Shown here: positions 60,524-64,000 of the stretch, one piece after another
How positions within the stretch are numbered: the first letter of the stretch is position 1
Layout: the number at the start of each line of letters is the position of its first letter
Source of the DNA: Ischnura elegans
Taxonomy: Eukaryota; Arthropoda; Insecta; Odonata; Coenagrionidae
DNA length: 64,000 bases
Direction: 5' to 3'
Assembly: GCF_921293095.1 (NCBI RefSeq)
Contig: NC_060254.1
Location: 3,534,001 to 3,598,000, forward strand
Made by a program: the position numbers and the translations under genes
Notes under the pieces: generated by a model
Databases searched by the model: none
What the model was told of the DNA's origin: nothing
The model's input: the letters and a program-made list of their open reading frames with translations, nothing else

Positions 60524-60682
60524 TCGCTACCCTCACTTTCGCAGTATGCAGATTACGAGTGGTCGTCCATTCCTCCAATTTACGACTATTTTATTGAAAA
60601 TATCCATTAACTTTTCCCAGTCTTCTGTATCGAATGCTTTTTCGATATCCACGAGACAGGCATACACGTTCTGGTCTTATAG
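60524..60682 (-). mobile_element. RTE LINE fragment
   Basis: The plus strand reads CTACCCTCACTTTCGCAGT then CGAATGCTTTTTCGATATCC, matching 1728-1890 of the RTE LINE across the RT motif A region, with small deletions. Confidence 0.8.
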
Positions 60683-60689
60683 TAGGTGA

Positions 60690-62132
60690 ACAGAAATTCA
60701 TATCATGGAGAAAATACTTTACTCTTAACCCAGTTCCTCTATACCACATGTTTTAACTCAATAATGCGCGCAATTTGTCACCCTCCCCGATAGTTTTGTT
60801 TTTTTATGGAAAAAATAAATGGTATCATGTATGTACTGAATATATAAGCGAAGAGGAAAGATGGCAAGTGTACTAATTTAGAATTAACCGCTGTTCGCTT
60901 CAAAATTGAAATAACTAATCAGTATTGTCAGCCAATATTGGCTTACATCCTTTGGAGGTCATGCCTATTTTTGAAGTCCTTTTGAAAGCCGCAGGTTTTT
61001 TTTACTCTCTAATTTCGAATTGAAAGTTATTTTTTGTTAATTTTAGCCATACTTCAATTATATTTTATCAAGGTTTGTTTTTACGAATAATTTATTAATC
61101 CTAGTGAAATTTACGTTTGATTCCGCACAAGTAAGCTCTAAAATTTTATTTCTGAATTTCATCCAAATGATAATATGCCTTTTGTTTATATTGGGCCAAC
61201 TTTGAGAAATTAATTTTAAATGAACCGGAGGAAAAGTTCTACCTTTGCAAAATTTACATGAAGTTGATGTGAATATTAAGTTGGTGGTTTCAAAAATGTC
61301 CGCAGCGCGGTAATCAGTGCGATGCGATCCAATTTTTTTTACAATATTTTGGTGTCTAACGTTTGTAATTTGCGAGGAATAGCATTGAAAATTCATGAAT
61401 TTGATAGATCAGATCATTATGCATATAAATTTCGGTCAAAGCTACTGATTATACCTTATTTCCCCGTGAAATTCGTATCAATTTGTCTATCAGCGTCGCA
61501 AGTGGCGATTTTTGTAAACCCATTCAAATGCGCGGTTGGTGACGAACCATTTAGGGACCGAGTTGAGGAGACTGTTTTGTAATATTCGTGTCCGTTCCTT
61601 TCCGTCACCCGATCTCCCGCCCCCTACATATTTCGATTCTCCTTTTTTGCGCATCTGGAAGTCGTAAGCTTTTGCGAGAACAACACGTGACCGCATCTCC
61701 TCAAATGGAAGCCGCACCTTTTTTTTATGATTTTGGGGCCTCATAATAGGGGTGTGGCTTATAATCTGAATGTGGCTTAAATTCGAGAATTTGTTTAAAA
61801 TGGCAAAAATGACACCAATGAACCAAACCAGCCAATTCGGATTCACGTGAACCGCAGCTATACTAGCATAAGCCCCGAAGACAGTGAAGAATAACGACAA
61901 ATGTTTGCACTATAAATCGTATATTGAAGGTTAATTATAGGTAACAATGTGTCAAAATTACATTGGTAATATGAGGACGGGAATAAAAATGCCTAATATT
62001 TTAGGTGGTGGTTATATACTGTAAGATTTAGAAAGTTATCAAATCACACATTCCTAAATTAATAAATGAAACTGATAAAGGCGCGGATTTAATTCGCGAA
62101 TTTCCTTCTTCCCCTGTTCGAATGAGACGTAG
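60690..62132. other. Unassigned stretch
   Basis: No coding matches. The short open frames at 61058-61396 and 61490-61900 (minus) have no recognisable domain. Confidence 0.35.
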
Positions 62133-62387
62133 GTACACAGATGTCGGGCACAGGGGACGCGCGACCCCCCTTTGCGGGGCCGCTCCCATTGCCGAACATT
62201 GCAGAAACACAATTGTAATTTTCTTATACAGTAAGATGGTATTGTCTTATATGCGTGTATAATAAGTTCAAATAAAACTTTCTTAAACTTAGCACGCGAC
62301 TTTATTAATTTTTTATTGCGATAAAAGTAAAGGTAGTTCAAGATATCTTTTGCGCCCACCCCCTCGAGTTTTTTTGTGTCCGCTACT
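62133..62387. mobile_element. hAT MITE, family B, third copy
   Basis: A 255-bp element flanked by AGACGTAG (62125-62132) and AGACGTAT (62388-62395). The interior shares GCCGAACATTGCAGAAACAC, GTATTGTCTTATATGCGTGT and TTTTGCGCCCACCCCCTCGAG with the copies at 10742 and 51895. The outermost CAGTGGCG bases are worn. Confidence 0.65.
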
Positions 62388-64000
62388 AGACGTATAACGG
62401 AATTTGGCTGATAGAGAAGTACGGCATTTCCTACGAGGAGTGGCTAAAAGTAGGCTTCTAAATATGCTCCCAATGATTATGACGATGGTTCTGATGCGTT
62501 TGGGCGCCCTTTCACCACTAGAGCGGGGGGAGAGCCCATTTGAGAAGCTTGCGGAGAGGGTGAACATTTTTTTGCCAAGAAAATGGGACAGGTCGTTTTG
62601 TGAAGACATAACGGATAAAATCGCCCGCGGCACATTCGGACACCCGTGTAAACATATCTCCTCGGCTTTTCCCTCTCTCATGGGTTTCTCGACAGAGATG
62701 AATGCACCTGGAATGAATGAATGGCCGTGTAGACTTCCCTAACGTGTTTCACTTTTTTGCCGAAGAGTAATACCAAGGGGGCGACATACCCATAAGGATA
62801 ATGCGTATAGGTTTTGATACATCAGCGCCATCTATGCCAGTGGTCCAATGCTGCCGCGAAGTTTGAATGCACATCTCGGCGCGTGTTTCAATTTTTTTAC
62901 GCGTCACGATAGAGCGTGCTATTCAGGCCTAATAATGATACTGCAATTGCGAGAAACTTAAAAGCAGCGAATGTAGGAAAATCTTCCTGAAGAACTTCCC
63001 CAGGTTACTGAAGCAGTAACCATAATACAAGATTAATGTACAAAGTCAACTGGCGATCTGGTGGTTGGTAAGAATAATGATCTCGGAAACTTACTTCAGT
63101 GGACATTAGTATTTATTGATACAATAACTGGCAAAAGAAATACAACAATAACAATTTCAATATGACATACTAGAGATGAAATCTGAGGAAATTAACCATT
63201 CTACAAGCACATGAGATGCACAAGCAACAAATATCAATGACAACATGAGACGAGCAGCCTTTGCGTAATAGGAGAAAGATTCCATTACTTAAGTAAACAC
63301 TCCACACTCCACAGACAAAGAGGGTGACCCAATTTTCCTTGAGGTAGATGTATCTTGCAATAGCTCTGGTACAGGGAAAATGATGCTAATCCTGAAACCA
63401 TAGACCATAACAATACTTCACTAGAAATAAGCATGCAAGTTTGGATATCATTTCATGGAAGATAATTATTTAATTATGAAAGGAGGACATTATTTCGTAG
63501 GAAGTTGTTCATGATGAGTACCCATTAAGATATACAACATATCTTGGCAGAGGAGTCTTAAAATGAAAGGTTCTTATAAGTTAATATCCATCACTTATAC
63601 GAAAGAAAGTATTCCAAAAGTAGAAAACGAGAAAAGTGAAGAATATTTTATACCAATGTAGTAGAAATTAAGTTCTTACTTCAAAATGAAAGAGATTAAA
63701 GTTTTAAGAAATGTAAACATCGTAGAACACTTAATGAATAATGCCCAATTAATGACAATTAAACAGTTGAAAGGACAGAGTTGAAATAGCAAATTACATA
63801 CATAACCAACAAAATGATTATCATTAAACAAACGAAAGCATAGCACTAGCGATTAACGAGTAGTTTGAACACTAGAAAAACTGCTAGTACAATGAAAAAC
63901 ATATTGAAATATAAGGAATACAAGACACCATAAAATTTTGAAAACATGAGAAAAGGTTAGCTAATCACAGGCTGAAATCAAAATGGAATAATGAAGGAAA
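62388..64000. other. Unassigned right flank
   Basis: Open frames overlap on both strands at 62313-62742 without a recognisable domain. From about 63000 the sequence is strongly AT-rich, with no coding seen. Confidence 0.4.

Noticed and set aside
62313-62742. Overlapping open frames on both strands
   Set aside because: No recognisable family and partly overlaps a hAT MITE.
1-64000. CRISPR arrays, operons or bacterial insertion sequences
   Set aside because: No regular direct-repeat arrays, no ribosome-binding-site spaced genes, and clear animal introns instead.

Overview
The window looks like nuclear DNA from an animal, most likely an arthropod. It has two intron-bearing host genes, long AT-rich non-coding stretches, and a dense mixed load of transposable elements: RTE and CR1/Jockey LINEs, a Penelope-like element, hAT, piggyBac, Tigger/pogo, Harbinger, ISL2EU and a Gypsy remnant. 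No bacterial-type gene organisation is seen. The species cannot be settled from the sequence alone.

Host genes. On the minus strand at 17974-18849 is a complete three-exon Zucchini/PLD6-type gene. Its spliced frame is 213 residues with a membrane anchor, a CCCH knuckle and an HKD motif. It is the nuclease/phospholipase family used at mitochondria in piRNA production. On the plus strand at 22355-44659 is a seven-exon TSEN34 (tRNA-splicing endonuclease catalytic subunit). Its spliced frame is 342 residues with the Y/H/K triad in place. Its introns make up nearly all of its 22 kb and are filled with transposons. A GC-rich block at about 54.84-55.46 kb may be the promoter and first exon of a further plus-strand gene, but no coding match was found.

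Layout. 0.4-6.5 kb: hAT MITE, then a near-intact RTE-type LINE (minus) split by a 2.36-kb hAT with a perfect 8-bp target duplication. 8.7-11.6 kb: hAT MITEs and a Penelope-like remnant with a degenerate hammerhead motif. 18-22 kb: Zucchini, a broken Gypsy 3' part and a MITE-in-MITE. 23.5-29.8 kb (TSEN34 intron 3): a CR1/Jockey LINE holding a Tigger MITE and a piggyBac; the piggyBac holds an ISL2EU/THAP transposon, which holds a Harbinger MITE. 32-35 kb (intron 4): a hAT transposase fossil holding a 214-bp hammerhead-bearing insert, piggyBac-like ends, and a tRNA-like unit inside inverted repeats. 36-38 kb (intron 5): fold-back repeats. 39-44 kb (intron 6): a full-length Tigger and a piggyBac MITE. 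47-64 kb: scattered MITEs, SINE-like and LINE fragments, and several strong hairpins.

How the parts relate. The Zucchini pathway restrains the kinds of element that surround it. The nesting gives a relative order of activity inside one intron: CR1/Jockey first, then piggyBac, then ISL2EU, then Harbinger. All assignments come from reading the sequence and recognising families; no database search was run.
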